The notes beneath the pieces are model-generated. The model saw only the letters and a program-made list of their open reading frames with translations. It was not told the DNA's origin and searched no databases. From positions 5,890,001-5,954,000 of the forward strand of contig CAWJNV010000002.1 in assembly GCA_963844325.1 (NCBI GenBank): a stretch of 64,000 nucleotides of DNA, written 5' to 3'. The position numbers and the translations under genes are program-made. Below are positions 35,680-46,094 of this stretch, in pieces (position 1 is the first letter of the stretch; each line of letters begins with the position of its first letter). The stretch comes from CADCTQ01 sp963844325. GTDB lineage: Bacteria > Bacteroidota > Bacteroidia > Cytophagales > 172606-1.

Positions 35680-36594
35680 ATGCAGACAAGCGACATTCGG
35701 AACGTAACGATCCTGGGGGCGGGAACGATGGGGCAGGAAATCGGGCTGCTCACGGCTGTGTGTGGCTACCGGGTCACGCTGTACGACGTCAGCGAAGCGG
35801 CCCTGCGCACCGCCCGCGAACGGCAGCAGGGGTTGCTGCGGATGATGAACAAGATGGGATACCTCGATGCAGCCGAAAACGAGGGGGTGCTGGGCCGCCT
35901 CCACTTCACCACCGACCCCACGGCCGCGGCCGGGGAAGCCGACCTGGTGAGTGAATCGGTGCCCGAAGACGTAGCCCTCAAGCAGGACCTCTACCGGCAG
36001 TTTGCGGGGCTATGGCCCGAACGTACCCTTCTTACCACCAACACTTCCACCCTGTTGCCTTCGATGTTTGCCGAAGCCACGGGCCGGCCGGACCGGTTCA
36101 TGGCGCTGCACTTCCATCCGCACGTGTGGATTTCGAACGTGGCCGACGTGATGCCGCACCCGGGCACGGACCCGGCCGTGGTGGAGACCGTGCAAGCGTT
36201 TGCCGTCAGCATCCGCCAAATCCCGATCCTGCTCCAGCGGGAATCGGCGGGCTACGTATTCAACGCCATGCTGGGGCCGCTCCTCAATGCCGCCGCGGGC
36301 CTGGTGGCCCGGGGCGTGGCGACGCCCGAAGACGTGGACCGGGCCTTCATGGGCATTATGCGCACGAAGGTAGGCCCGATGGGCATGATGGACCTGATCG
36401 GCCTGGATACGGTGTACCGCGTTACGGTTGCCGGCACCCAACTCCCCGGGGCGACGCCTCCGCCCGGGTTGCAGAAAATACTGGGCCTGGTGCAGGGCAT
36501 GATGGATGCCGGACACCTGGGCGTAAAAACCGGCCGCGGCTTCTACGAATACCCCAATCCCGCCTACTCCCACCCCGGATTTCTGGAAAGCTGA
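35680..36594 (+). CDS. 3-hydroxyacyl-CoA dehydrogenase
   Basis: About 304 residues. The N-terminal Rossmann domain has ILGAGTMGQEIGLLTAVCGY and acidic YDVSEAAL for NAD. The conserved ESVPED, NTSTLLPSMF and HFHPHVW segments are present, the last where family members have the catalytic His with HFxxP. The helical C-terminal domain has GYVFNAMLGPLLNAAAGLVA, VDRAFMGIMRTKVGPMGMMD and the GRGFYEYPNP end. It oxidises 3-hydroxyacyl-CoA (for example in beta-oxidation or 3-hydroxybutyryl-CoA metabolism). ATG 35680 is preferred over the frame opening at 35617. It is divergent from tetR-DUF4442-fabF and is probably co-regulated. A long repeat hairpin begins at its stop. Confidence 0.88.
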   Translation: MQTSDIRNVTILGAGTMGQEIGLLTAVCGYRVTLYDVSEAALRTARERQQGLLRMMNKMGYLDAAENEGVLGRLHFTTDPTAAAGEADLVSESVPEDVALKQDLYRQFAGLWPERTLLTTNTSTLLPSMFAEATGRPDRFMALHFHPHVWISNVADVMPHPGTDPAVVETVQAFAVSIRQIPILLQRESAGYVFNAMLGPLLNAAAGLVARGVATPEDVDRAFMGIMRTKVGPMGMMDLIGLDTVYRVTVAGTQLPGATPPPGLQKILGLVQGMMDAGHLGVKTGRGFYEYPNPAYSHPGFLES

Positions 36595-36768
36595 AAAGGG
36601 AGTTTCACGCAAAGGCGCAAAGGAGCGCAAAGGCCGCAAAGGGAAAGCGCAAAGCAATACGCGTTCTCCTTGCGGTCTTTGCGTCTCTATTGCGCCCCTT
36701 GCGGTTCAGTTCTTTTCTTTGCGGTCTTTGCGCTTCTTTGCGCCTTTGCGTGAAACTCCCTTTTCAAA
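36591..36768. repeat. GCAAAG-type inverted repeat between convergent genes
   Basis: The outer ends GAAAAGGGAGTTTCACGCAA and its exact reverse complement enclose arrays of CGCAAAG words with 8-10 bp spacing. It spans the whole gap between the hydroxyacyl-CoA dehydrogenase stop and the kdsB stop, overlapping both stop codons. Confidence 0.9.
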
Positions 36769-37501
36769 GCCTTGCCAGTACCTTTTGCAAATCTTCCGGC
36801 GTGTCGATGCCCATGCTTTCGTGGGTTGTAACGGCCGTTTTGATGCGGTAGCCGTTTTCGATCCAGCGGAGTTGTTCGAGGGATTCGGCTTTTTCGAGGG
36901 AAGACACCGGGAGGCGGGTGATTTCGGCCAGGATGTCGGGGCGGTAGGCGTACATGCCCACGTGCTGGTAGAAGGTGTGTTTTTGCAGCCAGTCCTCCTT
37001 TTGGGCGCCGCGTACGTAGGGAATCGGGTTGCGGCTGAAGTAGATGGCTTCGTGGAACGCGTTGAGGATCACGCGCACCTTGTTGGGGTCGAACAGTGCC
37101 TCCGGGTCGTCGATTTTGCGCACCAGGGTAGCCAGTTGCACCCCGGCAGACGTAAGCACCGAAGCCAGCGTATCAATCTGTTCGGGCTGGATGAACGGCT
37201 CGTCGCCCTGGATGTTGATCACGAAGTCGTAGTCGGCGCCCACCTGCCCGTACGCCTCGAAGCAGCGGTCGGTGCCGCTCGGGTGGTCGGGGCTGGTCAT
37301 CACGACCCGGCCGCCGAACAACTGCACGTGGTCCCGAATGGCCGCGTGGTCGGTGGCTACCACCACTTCGTGCAGCGAGCCGGCCTTTCGGGCCTGTTCG
37401 TACACCCGCTGCACCATGCTCTTGCCCGCAATGTCGGCCAGGGCCTTGGCCGGGAACCGGGTAGACGCGTACCGGGCGGGAATGATACCGAGGATTTTCA
37501 T
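36764..37501 (-). CDS. kdsB: 3-deoxy-manno-octulosonate cytidylyltransferase
   Basis: A 245-residue CMP-Kdo synthetase of usual size. It begins MKILGIIPARYASTRFPAKA, the nucleotide-binding loop, then VVVATDHAAIRDHV, MTSPDHPSGTDRCFEAY and VINIQGDEPFIQPEQIDTLA with the Mg-binding Asp, PIPYVRG, and QHVGMYAYRPDILAEI. It transfers CMP from CTP to Kdo for lipopolysaccharide inner-core synthesis in the cytoplasm. ATG at 37501 is clear. No other Kdo gene is adjacent. Heptamer hairpins flank it on both sides. Confidence 0.95.
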   Translation of the reverse strand: MKILGIIPARYASTRFPAKALADIAGKSMVQRVYEQARKAGSLHEVVVATDHAAIRDHVQLFGGRVVMTSPDHPSGTDRCFEAYGQVGADYDFVINIQGDEPFIQPEQIDTLASVLTSAGVQLATLVRKIDDPEALFDPNKVRVILNAFHEAIYFSRNPIPYVRGAQKEDWLQKHTFYQHVGMYAYRPDILAEITRLPVSSLEKAESLEQLRWIENGYRIKTAVTTHESMGIDTPEDLQKVLARL

Positions 37502-37510
37502 GATTTGTGA

Positions 37511-37634
37511 GGGAGAAGTGAGGAGCGAGAAGCGAGGAGCCAGAAGCGAGAAGATTGCGTACCGGCATTTTGCGTGAGAACCACAAAATCCATGCACCGC
37601 CTTCTCGCTTCTCACTCCTCGCTTCTCACTTCTT
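37511..37634. repeat. GYGAGRA-type inverted heptamer repeat (copy 2 of 3)
   Basis: Heptamer arms (GAAGTGA GGAGCGA GAAGCGA ...) and their reverse complement enclose a loop of about 45 bp containing GTACCGGCATTTTGCGTGAG and AACCACAAAATCC. The loop is clearly homologous to that at 39084-39200. The right arm ends at the gldC stop codon. Confidence 0.9.
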
Positions 37635-37977
37635 ATCTCTGCTGCTTGCGCATTTCTGCTTCTACGTGCTGGGTGAGGTCGCGGCAGAGGGTATCAATGT
37701 CGCCGGCCATTTTCTTGTCGCCGGTGGCGGTGAGCAGCGTTTCGCCCAGCCCGCCGATGGCTTCGATCACGAACCGCTTCATTTCGTCCACGGGCATTTC
37801 TTTGGTCCACAGGTCGATTTTCATGGTACCCTTGTGGTAGTGGTCCCACACGGCGATGGAAATGGACCTGGCTTCCTCGATGCCTTCGTTGGGGTTATCG
37901 GTGGCCTCCCAGTTGATCTTTTCGGGAATGTTCTGCGCGTCGAGGGTAATGGTAAATTTGATTTCGGACGTTTTCAC
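37633..37977 (-). CDS. gldC: Gliding motility protein GldC
   Basis: About 114 residues matching GldC: KTSEIKFTITLDAQNIPEKI, NWEATDNPNEGIEEARSISI, then WDHYHKGTMKIDLWTKEMPV and DEMKRFVIEAIGGLGETLL. In Flavobacteria GldC is a small cytoplasmic protein associated with the Gld motility and type IX secretion machinery; its exact role is unclear. The neighbouring gldB is not present here. I place the start at the GTG at 37977 (VKTSEIKF); the frame extends to a TTG at 38007. The presence of gldC agrees with a type IX-secreted laminarinase in the same window. Confidence 0.9.
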   Translation of the reverse strand: MKTSEIKFTITLDAQNIPEKINWEATDNPNEGIEEARSISIAVWDHYHKGTMKIDLWTKEMPVDEMKRFVIEAIGGLGETLLTATGDKKMAGDIDTLCRDLTQHVEAEMRKQQR

Positions 37978-38069
37978 GGGCAAACGGTCTAAAGTGGATG
38001 GCGGCAAAGGTACCGCCTCGAAGGGAGGGAACCGCGTCTTTCGACATAAAGTTCAGCCGGGTTCTGCCG

Positions 38070-38178
38070 GATGGTTATATGGTTGAATGGTTATATGGCT
38101 GAATGGCTGTGAGGCGATTGGATCAACCATACAACAATCAGCCATATAACCATTCAGCCATGTAGCCATTCAACTTAA
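38070..38178. repeat. GGYTRWAT-type inverted octamer repeat
   Basis: The left arm is 8-bp units GGTTATAT GGTTGAAT GGTTATAT GGCTGAAT; the right arm is the reverse (AGCCATAT AACCATTC AGCCATGT AGCCATTC). The loop is short. It uses the same words as 60386-60519 and the AACCATTC/AGCCATAT stretch just before 12902. It ends about 19 bp from the M48 lipoprotein stop. Confidence 0.85.
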
Positions 38179-38196
38179 CTACCCATCCGCGTACCG

Positions 38197-39021
38197 TTAC
38201 GGCAGGAGGCTTTTGAACTGCGCGTACTGGGCGTTGGGGAAGTTGGTCAGGTTGCAGTTTTTGCTCTGGGCCTGCTGGCTGATGTCCGTTACGCGGTCGC
38301 CCGGGTTGGGGTGCGTACTGAGGAATTCGGGCACGCCCTGGCCGCCTCCTTCTCCCTGCATTTTCTGGAAAAAGCCCGCCGCCCCGTCGGCCCGGTACTG
38401 CGTGTTGCACAGGTACACGACCGAAAACTGGTCGGCCTCTTCCTCGAAACCCCGGCTGTAGCGCAGCCCCACGAGGCCGCGGGCCAGGTTCACCAGCGTA
38501 TTCTGGTTTTCGCCCAGCAACACCGTCAGGATGAGGTCGTAGCCGTACTCGCGGGTAATGGTGCGGGAGGTGTGGCGCTTGTCGGCGTGGGCAATTTCGT
38601 GGGCCAGCACGCCGGCCAGCTGGTCTTCGGTATCCAGGTATTTGATGATGCCCGTGTACACGTAAATAAAGCCGCCGGGGGCCGCAAACGCATTGAGGGT
38701 GGTATCGTTCTGGATGATTTTTACCTGCCAGGGCAGGTCGTCCTTGTGCGTGACCTGTCCCGAGTTGAGGATGCGGTTGACGATGCCCCGCAGGTAGGCG
38801 TAGGCTTGTTCGTTGCGTCCTTCCCGGCCCGCTTCGGGCAACAGCGGGTATTGTTTGGGGTCTTTCTCGATTTCGGCGCTTACCTGCCGGCCGAGTTCAA
38901 TGTCCTGTTCGAGGGATAAAAGATTGAGGCCTTCTCCTTCCTTGCTGCACCCCTGGCAGGCCGCCAGAGATACCATCAGGAACGCGTAAGGCACCAGTTT
39001 ATGCTTGATCAATTGTATCAT
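38197..39021 (-). CDS. M48-family metallopeptidase, lipoprotein form
   Basis: A 274-residue peptidase. Its N-terminus ends VSLAACQGCSKEG, a lipobox, so the mature protein is a periplasm-facing lipoprotein. The zinc motif is LAHEIAHADKRH, with the third ligand in SRGFEEEADQFSVVYL. A BepA-like start (LNLLSLEQDIELGRQVSAEI) and THPNPGDRVTDI near the end are typical of M48 C subfamily proteins, which help outer-membrane protein quality control. It is tandem with a close paralogue at 39203-40015, separated by a heptamer hairpin, which indicates duplication. Confidence 0.9.
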   Translation of the reverse strand: MIQLIKHKLVPYAFLMVSLAACQGCSKEGEGLNLLSLEQDIELGRQVSAEIEKDPKQYPLLPEAGREGRNEQAYAYLRGIVNRILNSGQVTHKDDLPWQVKIIQNDTTLNAFAAPGGFIYVYTGIIKYLDTEDQLAGVLAHEIAHADKRHTSRTITREYGYDLILTVLLGENQNTLVNLARGLVGLRYSRGFEEEADQFSVVYLCNTQYRADGAAGFFQKMQGEGGGQGVPEFLSTHPNPGDRVTDISQQAQSKNCNLTNFPNAQYAQFKSLLP

Positions 39022-39083
39022 GGTGCTTCTGATTGGCTGGTTTGACTATTAAGTACTCCAACGCAACCGGCACATACAAAGTT

Positions 39084-39200
39084 AAGGAGCGAGGAGTGAG
39101 AAGCGAGGAGCGAGAAGGTAGTGTACTGGCGTTTGGCGGGAGAACCACCAAGTCCGTGCACCTCCTTCTCGCTCCTCACTTCTCGCTTCTCGCTTCTTAT
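39084..39200. repeat. GYGAGRA-type inverted heptamer repeat (copy 3 of 3)
   Basis: Arms of GCGAGGA/GTGAGAA units and their reverse complement enclose a loop with GTACTGGCGTTTGGCGGGAG and AACCACCAAGTCC, homologous to the loop at 37511-37634. It sits between the two M48 peptidase genes and stops 2 bp from the stop of the second. Confidence 0.9.
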
Positions 39201-39202
39201 CC

Positions 39203-40015
39203 TTAAGGCATTAAACTCTTGAAGTAGTCGTAGCGGGCGGCGGCGTAGTTGTTGAGTTTGCAGCCGTCGGCTTTGGCCTTGTTGGTGATTTGCTGCACGC
39301 GGTTCTGCGGGTTGGGGTGCGTGCTGAGGAATTCGGGCGCCCCGCCGCCCTGTTTGCTGTCGAGCATTTTCTGGAAGAAGCCGGCCGCCCCGTCGGAGCG
39401 GTAAGGCGTGCCGCACAGGTATTCCACCGAATACTGGTCGGCCTCGTTTTCGTGGCTGCGGCTGTAGCGGAGGCCGAGCAGCCCCTGGGCAAGCTGCGTG
39501 AGGGCGCCCTGGTTGCGGCCCAGCACCACGTCGAGCACCAGTTGCTGGCCGTACTGCGTGGTCATCTGCCGGGTGGAGTGCCGCTTGTCGGCGTGGGCAA
39601 TTTCGTGGCCGAGTACGCCGGCCAGCTGGTCTTCGGTGTCGAGGTACTTGATGATGCCCGTGTACACGTAGATGTAGCCTCCGGGCACGCAGAAGGCGTT
39701 GAGGGTGGTGTCGTTCTGAATGATTTTTACGCGCCAGGGAAACTCCTTGCGGTAGGTGACCTTGCCCGAGTTGAGGATGCGGTCCACGATGACGCGCAGG
39801 TAGGCATAGGCCTGTTCATTCTTGCCGCCCCGGCCCGTTTCGGGCAGCAGCGGGTACTGTTTGGGGTTGTTCTCGATCTCGGCGCTTACCTGCTTGCCCA
39901 GGTCAAGGTCCTGCTGGATGGAGAAGATGTTAAGTCCCCCTCCCCTTTTTTTCTGCGCGAAGCTAGCCGTCAGCGGGAGGAGACACAGGGTAAGGACAAA
40001 AACGGTTTTTTTCAT
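39203..40015 (-). CDS. M48-family metallopeptidase, secreted form
   Basis: A 270-residue paralogue of the peptidase at 38197-39021. It has a cleavable signal peptide (MKKTVFVLTLCLLPLTASFA) in place of a lipobox, zinc motif LGHEIAHADKRH, a further Glu in SRSHENEADQYSVEYL, and the same LNIFSIQQDLDLGKQVSAEI start and THPNPQNRVQQI end. It probably degrades or refolds misassembled envelope proteins in the periplasm. Paired soluble and lipid-anchored copies suggest division of labour. Confidence 0.92.
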   Translation of the reverse strand: MKKTVFVLTLCLLPLTASFAQKKRGGGLNIFSIQQDLDLGKQVSAEIENNPKQYPLLPETGRGGKNEQAYAYLRVIVDRILNSGKVTYRKEFPWRVKIIQNDTTLNAFCVPGGYIYVYTGIIKYLDTEDQLAGVLGHEIAHADKRHSTRQMTTQYGQQLVLDVVLGRNQGALTQLAQGLLGLRYSRSHENEADQYSVEYLCGTPYRSDGAAGFFQKMLDSKQGGGAPEFLSTHPNPQNRVQQITNKAKADGCKLNNYAAARYDYFKSLMP

Positions 40016-40072
40016 GTGCTTTGGTCTTTTCGTATCGGTATCGGCGGGCCAAAATTAGCGCATCACTTCGGA

Positions 40073-40196
40073 TGTTTGGTTGCTCGTTGTTGGTTGTCCG
40101 TTGTTCGGGAAGTAACTTTTCGTCACTGATTCGATGACTTGTACAAGCAAAGAGCAGGCCACGCGTGTCGAACAACGAACCACCAACAACGACCCA
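40073..40196. repeat. CSAWCAA-type inverted heptamer repeat
   Basis: The left arm GTTTGGTTGCTCGTTGTTGG continues to GTTGTTCGG; the right arm CGAACAACGAACCACCAACA is its reverse with a 7-bp period. The loop is about 60 bp. It ends directly at the stop codon of the threonine dehydratase gene at 40197. Confidence 0.88.
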
Positions 40197-41159
40197 CTAA
40201 AACGGCAGTTTCCCCAGGTCCACGTTGCCGCCGGTGAGGATGATGCCGACCCGTTTGCCGGCGAAGCGTTCCTTTTCCCGGAGCAGGGCGGCGAAGGGCA
40301 CGGCGCAGGAGGGTTCGATGATGATCTTCATCCGTTCCCAGATCAGCCGCATGGCCGCCACAATCTCTTCGTCGGTGACGGTGATGATGTCCTGCACGTA
40401 CTGTTGGATGAGCGGAAACGTCTTGTCGCCCAGGCTGGTAAGCAGGCCGTCGGCAATGGTCTGCGTGGTGGCGTTGGTCTGGATGGCGCCGGCCTTGAGG
40501 GACCGGTACGCATCGTCGGCGCCGGCGGGCTCCCCGGCAACCACGGGCGTGCCGGGTGAGAGGTAATGCACCGCCAGGGCCGTACCGCCCAGCAGGCCGC
40601 CCCCGCCCACGGGAGCCATCACCACCTCCAGGTCCGGCACGTCTTCGAGCAATTCCACGGCGCAGGTGGCCTGCCCGGCAATGACGCGGTAGTCGTCGAA
40701 GGGGTGCACGAAGGCCGCCCCGGTGCGGGCCACCACCTCCCGCAGGGTGTCTTCGCGGGCCTGGAGGGTGGGTTCGCACAGGATGATTTCGGCCCCGTAG
40801 CCCGCCACGGCCTTCTTTTTAATTTCGGGCGCATTGCGCGGCATCACGATGTAGGCCGGGGTGCCCACCTCGCGGGCGGCGTAGGCAATGGCCTGGGCGT
40901 GGTTGCCCGAAGAGTGCGTAGCCACGCCGTGGCGCCGTTCCCCGGCGGGCAGCGACAGCACCGCGTTCATGCCGCCCCGGATCTTAAAGGCGCCGATCTT
41001 CTGGAAATTTTCGCATTTGAAAAACACCCGGGCCCCCGCCATCCCGTCGAGGCTGCCCGAAGTAAGCACCGGCGTGCGGTGAATGAAAGGGCCGATCCGT
41101 TCGTGCGCCTCCCGGATGGTTTGCAGCGTCGGCACTAACGTTTGCGTATCTGTGTTCAT
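40197..41159 (-). CDS. Threonine/serine dehydratase or serine racemase (PLP fold type II)
   Basis: About 320 residues. The PLP lysine is in CENFQKIGAFKIRGGMNAVL; the phosphate-binding serine/glycine segment is THSSGNHAQAIAYAA, and the glycine-rich loop is APVGGGGLLGGTALA. The end IEPSCAVPFAALL and GIILTGGNVDLG matches the catabolic threonine dehydratase/serine racemase group. It lacks the C-terminal ACT-like regulatory domain of biosynthetic IlvA. It converts threonine to 2-oxobutyrate and ammonia, or racemises/dehydrates serine. ATG at 41159 fits. It is divergent from the broken lipoamide dehydrogenase gene. Confidence 0.88.
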   Translation of the reverse strand: MNTDTQTLVPTLQTIREAHERIGPFIHRTPVLTSGSLDGMAGARVFFKCENFQKIGAFKIRGGMNAVLSLPAGERRHGVATHSSGNHAQAIAYAAREVGTPAYIVMPRNAPEIKKKAVAGYGAEIILCEPTLQAREDTLREVVARTGAAFVHPFDDYRVIAGQATCAVELLEDVPDLEVVMAPVGGGGLLGGTALAVHYLSPGTPVVAGEPAGADDAYRSLKAGAIQTNATTQTIADGLLTSLGDKTFPLIQQYVQDIITVTDEEIVAAMRLIWERMKIIIEPSCAVPFAALLREKERFAGKRVGIILTGGNVDLGKLPF

Positions 41160-41197
41160 AAAGTATAGTCGCTTCGTTGCCGTGAAATTGGGGAAAA

Positions 41198-41310
41198 ATA
41201 GTGAAGGACAGTGGGCAATGAACAGTAAACAGTGGGTACGCATAAGTTACGTTTCCCGGGTTTCCACTGATTACTGTTTACTGTTCATTGCCCACTGATC
41301 ACTGTTCTTG
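41198..41310. repeat. CAGTRAW-type inverted heptamer repeat (copy 1 of 5)
   Basis: The left arm has CAATGAACAGTAAACAGTGG; the right arm has CCACTGATTACTGTTTACTG and then TTCATTGCCCACTGATCACT. The loop holds GGGTACGCATAAGTTACG, related to the loops at 46003, 49136 and 63560. It sits between divergent genes. Confidence 0.88.
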
Positions 41311-41411
41311 TCTTTCTCCGGGTAATGGGGTACTATTGCGCGGGCAAAGAAAATCCTTTTTCCCTCTTTCTTCAGCGTTTAACCTATAGCTAACCCATAA
41401 ATAGATAACTC

Positions 41412-42823
41412 ATGGATTTCGACGTAGTTGTGATTGGTTCGGGTCCCGGCGGGTACGTGGCGGCCATCCGCTGCGCGCAGCTGGGCCTGAAGACGGCCAT
41501 CATTGAGAAATACCCCACCCTGGGCGGCACCTGCCTCAACGTGGGCTGCATTCCCAGCAAGGCCCTGCTCGACTCGTCCGAGCACTACTACAACGCCACC
41601 CACACCTTCAGCGAGCACGGCATCGAGCTGACGACCTGCAGGTGAACATGGACCAGATGATCGACCGCAAGAACGAGCGTGGTGAAGAGACCAACGTCGA
41701 CGGCATCAAGTTCCTGATGAAGAAAAACAAGATCGACGTATTCTACGGCGTGGGCTCGTTCGTGGACAAGAACCACGATCAGCATCGCGCCCACGCGGCG
41801 GCGAAGCCCAGCAGATTGAGACCAAGAACGTCATCATCGCCACCGGCTCCAAGCCCACCGTGCTGCCGTTCATCACCCAGGACAAGCAGCGCATCATCAC
41901 CAGCACCGAGGCCCTGAACATCCGCGAAGTGCCCAAGCACATGATCGTGATTGGCGGCGGCGTGATCGGGCTCGAAATGGCTTCGGTGTACGCCCGCCTC
42001 GGCGCCAAGGTGTCGGTGCGTGGAGTTCATGGACACCATCATCCCGACCATGGACCGCGCCATGGGCAAGGAGCTGCAAGCGCGTGCTAGGCAAAATCGG
42101 CATCGAGTTCTTCTTCAGCCACAAAGTGACCGGCGCCACCCGCGAGGGCGACACCGTGACCGTGACGGCCACCAACCCGCAAGGGCGAGGAAGCTGAAGT
42201 TTGAAGGCGACTACTGCCTCGTGGCCGTGGGCCGCAAGCCCTACACCGCAGGGCCTCAACCTGGAAGCCGCCGGCATCGAGATGGAAGAGCGCGGCCGCA
42301 TCAAGGTCGACGAGCACCTGCAAACCAACATGCCGGGCATCTACGCCATCGGCGACGTGGTGCGGGGCGCCATGCTGGCCCACAAGGCCGAAGAAGAAGG
42401 CGTGTTCGTGGCCGAAACCATTGCCGGCCAGAAGCCGCACGTCAACTACCTGCTCATTCCCGGCGTGGTGTACACCTGGCCCGAAGTGGCCGGCGTGGGC
42501 TACACCGAAGAGCAGCTCAAGGAGCCGGGCAGCGCCTACAAAACCGGCTCCTTCCCCTTCAAGCGCGTCGGGCCGCGCCCGCGCCAGCATGGACACCGAC
42601 GGCTTCGTGAAAGTGCTGGCCGACAAGGCAAACCGACGAAATCCTGGGCGTGCACATGATCGGGCCGCGCATCGCCGACCTCATCGCCGAAGCCGTGACC
42701 GCCATGGAGTTCCGCGCCTCCGCCGAGGACGTGGCCCGCATGAGCCACGCCCACCCCACTTACGCCGAGGCGATCAAGGAAGCGTGCCTGGCGGCCACCG
42801 AGAACCGGGCGCTGCACATTTAA
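41412..42823 (+). pseudogene. lpd: Dihydrolipoamide dehydrogenase with many frame changes
   Basis: Across three frames the whole enzyme can be read: FAD loop VVVIGSGPGGYVAAIRCAQL, redox-active disulfide GGTCLNVGCIPSKALL, second loop HMIVIGGGVIGLEMASVYAR, FAD site MPGIYAIGDVVRGAMLAHKA, and the dimer-interface catalytic His in MSHAHPTYAEAIKEA. Frame changes fall near 41637, 41783, 41806, 42017, 42082, 42185, 42200, 42250, 42572 and 42628, mostly gains of one base. No in-frame nonsense substitution is needed to explain the breaks. The intact protein is the E3 subunit of 2-oxoacid dehydrogenases. As written, no functional product is possible. Recent decay or local sequence error are both open. 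Confidence 0.9.
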
Positions 42824-42967
42824 CCGCCTCTTTGCGCGTTGTAAGAAAATAACGGGTTTTATTGCCGGGCCCCCCGCGCTGCCCCCGGCCCTCCGCAGCG
42901 CCGGGAGCCGCCGCAACGGGACCCCGGGCGCCTGGGCGGCGCCAAAACCCGCCTGCACCCCCCGAGA

Positions 42968-42995
42968 AGCCGACATCCCTGGTGTCGGCTTTTTT
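42968..42995 (+). terminator. Intrinsic terminator after the lpd region
   Basis: The hairpin AGCCGACA / TGTCGGCT with loop TCCCTGG is followed by a T-run, 145 bp after the lpd stop. The rest of 42824-43292 is extremely G/C-rich with no gene I can support; the frame that runs into the next gene from 43041 looks non-coding before 43293. Confidence 0.85.
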
Positions 42996-43292
42996 CGTGG
43001 CCCGCCCCCACCCCCGGCCGGAAGCGGCGTCCACTCGCCGGTGCGCCGGCAGAAAGTCCGGCCGGCGGCGTCCCCGGCGGGGGCCTTGCGGCAAAATGCA
43101 CCAATTCCTTGCCCAAATCGCCGGCGCTCCCCGCCCGTCGGGCCGTTTACCTTACGTACCGCCCGCGTCCCGGCCGGTGCGCCCGGCTGGAACTCCAAGC
43201 GTTTCTGCGGATATTGGGAGGTCTATTCACGGACCTGCGGGTCCGGTTTTCATTCAATCCCAACGCCAATCAATCGTTTCACCGGGTTTCCC

Positions 43293-45215
<1,923 letters not shown>

Positions 45216-45234
45216 GCGTCTCAAACTCAAAAAA

Positions 45235-45274
45235 CAAACCCCGGTCGGATCATCCGGCCGGGGTTTGTTTTTTT
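45235..45274 (+). terminator. Intrinsic terminator
   Basis: The hairpin CAAACCCCGGTCGG / CCGGCCGGGGTTTG is followed by seven T's, 19 bp after the receptor's stop codon. Confidence 0.9.
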
Positions 45275-45328
45275 GAAACCGTAGGGGCGGTTCGGGAGTT
45301 ATGGGGGTAGCTATTCACCTCTGTTCGT

Positions 45329-46003
45329 ATGCGCTTCGCTTTCCCGTTACTGGTTTTTTTGGGTTGTCTTTTGCCGGGCTGCTTCCTGGCGGGCTGCGGC
45401 GAGTCCAATCAGCGGCTTCCCACCGGGGAACTGGCCAATGAGGTCCGCAACCGCGAAATCCGCCACATCACGCCTGGGCAGATCACGCAGGCGGCCATGA
45501 AGCGGGGCGAAACCGTTTCGCGGGGCGTGCAGGCGGCCCTGGTCCGCAGGCTGACCACTGCCATTCCGTCGGAGGGCCTCGTGGAAGCGGGCCGCTACTG
45601 CCAGCAAGCCAACCTACCCGGCGCCGATTCGCTGGGCAAGGCGTACCAGGCCGATATCCGGAGGTACCGGCTGCGGGGAGAACTCGATAAAAAAGACTTG
45701 AGCGACAAGGCGTTCCAGGTGCTGGACGCGTACCGGTACAGCGCCGAACAGAACCAGTCCATTGACCCCGGCGTGCAGGGCGAAGGACAATTCATGCTCT
45801 ACAGCGCCCCGGTTACCCTCAACAATGCCGTGTGCCTCCAGTGCCACGGGCAGGTGGGCGCCGACGTGAGCGAAGCCAACTACCGGGCCCTCTCCGCCCG
45901 CTACCGCCTCGACAGCCTGGTCAACTACCGCACCGGTCAGCCCATTGCCGTATGGCTGCTGCGCTTCCCGCGCAAGGAAGTGGTGAAGAGCATTCCGGAG
46001 TAA
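45329..46003 (+). CDS. DUF3365 (Tll0287-like) haem-binding lipoprotein
   Basis: A 224-residue protein with a signal sequence and lipobox (LPGCFLAGCGESNQ). A c-type haem motif CLQCHGQV occurs at about residue 165 in the context typical of Tll0287-like domains, which resemble PAS-like sensors with covalent haem. It probably sits in the periplasm attached to a membrane. Its haem could transfer electrons or sense redox state or gas. The nearby receptor gene ends in a terminator, so the two are not obviously co-transcribed. A CAGTRAW hairpin overlaps its stop codon. Confidence 0.82.
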   Translation: MRFAFPLLVFLGCLLPGCFLAGCGESNQRLPTGELANEVRNREIRHITPGQITQAAMKRGETVSRGVQAALVRRLTTAIPSEGLVEAGRYCQQANLPGADSLGKAYQADIRRYRLRGELDKKDLSDKAFQVLDAYRYSAEQNQSIDPGVQGEGQFMLYSAPVTLNNAVCLQCHGQVGADVSEANYRALSARYRLDSLVNYRTGQPIAVWLLRFPRKEVVKSIPE

Positions 46004-46094
46004 TCAGTGAACAGTAATCAGTGAACAGTAATCAGTTGGATTTGATACGCTACGCGCACCCACTGTTTACTGATTACTGTTCACTGATTACTGT
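46003..46094. repeat. CAGTRAW-type inverted heptamer repeat (copy 2 of 5)
   Basis: Heptamers CAGTGAA CAGTAAT CAGTGAA CAGTAAT form the left arm; TTACTGATTACTGTTCACTG and ATTACTG form the right. The loop contains GATACGCTACGCGCACCC. It fills the gap between two convergent genes, touching both stop codons. Confidence 0.92.

Noticed and set aside
46003..46094. Classical rho-independent terminator between convergent genes
   Set aside because: Position fits, but the stem is a degenerate heptamer array with a large loop and no T-tract, and the same family occurs in promoter regions and inside operons; kept as a repeat.
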